From Viscum album (taxonomy: Eukaryota > Streptophyta > Magnoliopsida > Santalales > Viscaceae), in the NCBI GenBank assembly GCA_963277665.1, contig OY728120.1:427496138-427560137 (forward strand): a stretch of DNA of 64,000 nt. The letters run 5' to 3'. Below, piece by piece: positions 60,560 through 64,000 of this stretch (positions are counted from its first letter, which is position 1; every line of letters begins with the position of its first letter). The notes below the pieces were generated by a model, which saw nothing but the letters and a program-made list of their open reading frames with translations, did no database searches and was not told where the DNA came from. The position numbers and the translations under genes were made by a program.

Positions 60560-61485
60560 CAAAATCACGAATCTTTTATTTTCACTTAGAGGGCTCACAT
60601 GAAAATTTTATTCATACCTAAACTTCCATGAACTAAATAGATAATGTGGCAAGTGACTATATGATGAAACTATATTATCAGGATCGACCATTCAAATCAA
60701 CTACAAGATCAAACTATTATACTTATTTGATAGACTTCATAAAAAACTCATGCATATAGTCAGTGGATCAACTGTAAGAACAAAAAATGACTTTTATATA
60801 GCCAATAGAAGTCTCAATCTACTGTGAAGCATCACCCCTTACCATTATGTTGTTCCTGGTAATCCACATTACCTATATGTAACTTCACAATTTTTCTTAT
60901 TAGCATTACATAAGCCAGTTCTTACCCAACATACTTTTTCGTAGGAATATTAATTCCTTTCTATATTATAAAAAACATTCTCATTACCATTACATAATTT
61001 GTGGGAATATTACACTACCTTTACACAACACATATGATACCATTATGTATCCTACCATTTTCAATGTATCTACATAAGGAAAGAGTTTTTAATTTATACA
61101 TGTGTTGAAAATCACAACTGATACATATATTTTAAAATTATTTTTTAGATTAAATTTTTCTATATCATTTGTTTTTTATTTGAATTTTACACATATAATA
61201 AACTACCATTATGAAGCCTTTTTTGAACTCAATGTTTCATTTATTTAGAGACTCATTTCAACTCAAAAACACATCAGGAATTCTTTTATCAATCTTGAGG
61301 CCTTCTATCTTGAGTTATTCATGTTTTGGATTCAAAAAACTTATGATATTAGATGAATTATTAAGAACCAAATCCAATTATAACTCATGAATCCATAAAA
61401 ATCCTCCAAAAATCACCACCAAATTACTTCAATAAATAGATATTTAATCATTTAAAATAAATGAAACTCTTTATTTGGCACATCA

Positions 61486-64000
61486 ATTTATTATCTTTAT
61501 TAATTTTTTTGTTGTGTAATGTTGTATGATGAATTTTTATTTAGGTATTTTTATGAAATTGAGTTAAAATGACCATTTTTTAGTCTCATAAATTAGGTGT
61601 TTATGGTATCTTGGTCTTAGGTGTGCATTGGGAGGGGATTATATATTTTTTCCCATGGTTTCTCCATCATTTCATTACTTAGTGATTTTTATTCCATTTT
61701 GACCAATTATGGGATTTTAATTAAAAATATAAATTGATTATTTTTTTATGTTTATTCATGAGATATTTTTTTATCTTGGTAGTGGATATGAAAAGTTCAA
61801 GATTATTAAATGGATATTTGATTGAGGAAGGTGGAACTAACCCATTGAGTAAGGTGGTTTTATGGATTCTATATGCTGTCTTGGTTGTTATTTTATGATT
61901 GTGTGATATATTTATTATGAAGAGAATAATTTTATATCATTGTGTGAATTCATTCTATAAATAGGAAAATATAAAATATGAAATATAATTTTTGAATGGA
62001 TTTATAGATTTATAAATGGATTAGATAGTGGTGCCTTTCTCAAATGACTGATTGAATAGCCCGAAGGTTAATATTTTTATTTATAATGGTCAAGCCCCCT
62101 TTTAAAGATAGGGGGACCAAAATACAATGGAAATAAAAACATTAACAAAATTTGAAAAACAAGAGGGTTGAAACCATGAACAAGACATTGTAGAGGTTAT
62201 TCATCCCATCATCAACATCTTTAAGGCACACCTCCACCAGAGCATGGCTGCTCACTAAACTGTCCCATGAAAATAATGCACGGGCCCAGACCTGACAGAA
62301 GCACCATAACCTCTTAATATTCCAAATCTGAAAATTCATGCACAATGAAGATGACTAGATCAATCCTCATTGGAAGCAATTCCATGTAGACTGTCTGGGT
62401 TCCCCAACTATCGATCCATTGCACCTCCAACGACAAAAAACCTTTTAATATTAATGTGGGATTGTATGGGAAATTGATTTTTCTTATAAATTATGATTTT
62501 AAAGTGATTTTAGATTAGATTGGGTTTATGGGATTCTTTTGAAAGATCATTTTAAACTAATTTAATGTGGTTTTATAAAAAATATATCAAAAAGTATTTT
62601 TCTAAGGGTCTTAGTTGTGTAATCCATCTGCTGGTTGACCTTTTAATTGTACTTATAGGATTAGTTTTTTGATTCATGTTTTCAATAAATTAAATGAAAA
62701 CAATTTTTGGAAAATTACCTAACAAAATTTTCCTGAGGAAGGTTATTACTGGCATTCAATGCATGTGTGGGTTCTTGTTTATAATATTTTGATTTATGGT
62801 TTCCCAGAATCTTATAACATGTTGCATAATGATGCATGATATCATCAAACAATATAATAAAATATTCCCTTGGGTGATAGGTTAGTTGGACTAGTATATT
62901 ATTTCTATATTTATTCTTGGTAGTTGATTATTCAAGGGACCTAAGGAGGACCACTTTTTAAAATATTGTGTATGTCTATGAAACTTCCATAACCAAAAAT
63001 TATTCGATTGAGTCATAAGTTTTAGCGAAATTTTAATTTAATGATCACATCTTGATTTTGATCAAGGTCAGGGGTTATCCATTAGAATAGTGTGGGACAA
63101 AAATATTGGTTGAGTGATGTGTGAGATAATTCAACATCAACTATCAAGAAATATTTGATAATATTGTTGAGTGATTAACCCTATAAATTCATTATAATAG
63201 TTCCCCATTGTTTGACTTTAGTGTTCGAATTGTTAGATATTCCCAGTTGTAATAAATATATTATTTGGCCTCAGATTAAGGAATGATATGATATTGAAAT
63301 AACTCTTTCATGATATTAATCAATAGGAGAGAAAGATACCTATTTACTTTTGTTGGTTAACAGGAGAGTGATTCATTCCTTAGTGAGATTTATAACTTCT
63401 AGGGTGAGGTGGTATACCAAGTAACATATCATATTTAAATGTGATATTTTATAATGAACAACATCATCAAAATATATAACCAAGGTGGGTGATATCTTGG
63501 AAGGCTTCATGGATTTGAAAAATATTTTGGATCATTATTATTATAACTCCAAGTGATTTTAGAATATTTTTTGTTTAAAATAAATGTAATGTATTCAATA
63601 GCTCATGATATATGAAAATATGAACTTATGTACTTAATAATTTACTGCTGCACAAAATGAAATACATTACTATATATTAAAATTATATTTATAAATAAAT
63701 TAATTTTTATAATTAAGGGTGTAAAATTCACATAAGAAAATATAACCATATCTATAGATACAATTTTGAACTACTTGTTGAATTATTCATTTTTGTTAAT
63801 TTTAATAATTTTGAGGAATGATATTAAAAAAAATTATTAATAAAATTTTAATAATAATTAATAAAATCAATTAATTAAATCCATGAAATAGTTAATTAAT
63901 GATAAGGAATACTAGACTAATATTTTATGCCTAAACTGAAATGTTTGGTTTACAAATATTTTATATAATATATGTTTTATTTAAAAATTAATTTACCTTA
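61486..64000. other. Right flank, AT-rich, no gene recognised
   Basis: Beyond the gag-only element. At about 62104-62450 there is a less AT-rich block with an open - strand frame of 67 codons (62142-62345) that I cannot assign; it could be a remnant of a non-LTR element or an exon remnant. The rest is AT-rich without features, and the window ends in it. Confidence 0.4.

Larger units (their letters stand above)
42627..61485 (-). mobile_element. Gag-only copia-derived LTR retrotransposon (TR-GAG-like), interrupted by Tekay-2
   Basis: Two diverged copies of a roughly 2.3-kb repeat, in the same order, lie at 42627-45009 and 48319-49640 plus 60560-61485. They match in several blocks: GATTAGGTAC near the start, ACAACTTCTCCTAC, TTCATTTC then AATATCCAAAAT across the Tekay-2 insertion point, and GACTCATTTCAACTCAAAAA. 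A tRNA-Met primer site on the - strand adjoins the right LTR and a purine tract adjoins the left one, fixing the strand. The internal part is only about 3.3 kb, with UBN2-type gag and no RT or integrase. Outer ends are approximate, and no certain target duplication was found. Confidence 0.75.
48319..61485 (-). repeat. 5' LTR of the gag-only element (right), split by Tekay-2
   Basis: Two parts, 48319-49640 and 60560-61485, join at the Tekay-2 insertion to give about 2.25 kb that aligns with 42627-45009. The match continues on both sides of the insertion at the expected place (near 44085 in the left copy). Confidence 0.72.

Noticed and set aside
1..64000. tRNA or rRNA genes and ordinary host genes
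   Set aside because: No tRNA A/B-box arrangement, rRNA core sequence or intact host-type gene was recognised on reading both strands; a covariance-model search would be needed to exclude them fully.

Overview
This window looks like intergenic DNA from a large, AT-rich seed-plant nuclear genome, almost certainly an angiosperm. I see no host protein-coding gene, rRNA, tRNA, CRISPR array, bacterial operon or virus. Almost everything recognisable is transposable element sequence, most of it broken by stops and frameshifts, and the elements are nested inside one another. The plant lineage cannot be decided from the sequence alone.

Nest A (681-37198). The outermost element is a Ty1/copia retrotransposon of SIRE/Maximus type on the + strand. 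It has LTRs of about 2.3-2.4 kb (681-3006 and 34781-37198), gag and pol. Its gag is split at the zinc-knuckle region by a roughly 26-kb CACTA (En/Spm) DNA transposon (3933-30125) whose genes read on the - strand. The CACTA has palindromic subterminal repeats at both ends and a GC-rich block just inside its 5' end. It carries a TNP2-type transposase (16441 down to about 13163) and a second gene that joins a Transposase_24-like region, a DUF8039-like exon and a ULP1 (C48) cysteine protease domain (13068 down to 9755). The CACTA is itself interrupted by a Ty3/gypsy chromovirus of Tekay/Del type, Tekay-1 (16928-27268, + strand), flanked by the 5-bp target duplication ATATG. The order of events is therefore copia, then CACTA, then Tekay-1.

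Spacer (37199-42626). This is AT-rich sequence in which I recognise no gene.

Nest B (42627-61485). The outer element is a gag-only copia-derived retrotransposon on the - strand. It has LTRs of about 2.3 kb and an internal region of only about 3.3 kb, in which an UBN2-type gag is the only domain seen. Its right LTR is split by a second, different Tekay-type gypsy element on the - strand, Tekay-2 (49641-60554), flanked by ATATC on both sides. The Tekay-2 LTRs carry six 39-bp tandem repeats and a GC-rich block.

Right flank (61486-64000) and left flank (1-680). These are AT-rich and unassigned.

Most notable points: (i) the ULP1 part of the CACTA second gene stays open over about 720 nt and five consecutive exons with matching GT-AG junctions, although the neighbouring transposase is riddled with stops; (ii) the 5' end of the CACTA resembles the upstream/downstream control regions of maize Spm; (iii) the outer element of nest B has a gag-only, TR-GAG-like layout; (iv) a 39-bp LTR minisatellite stays open for translation. 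None of these clearly amounts to a new biological system.
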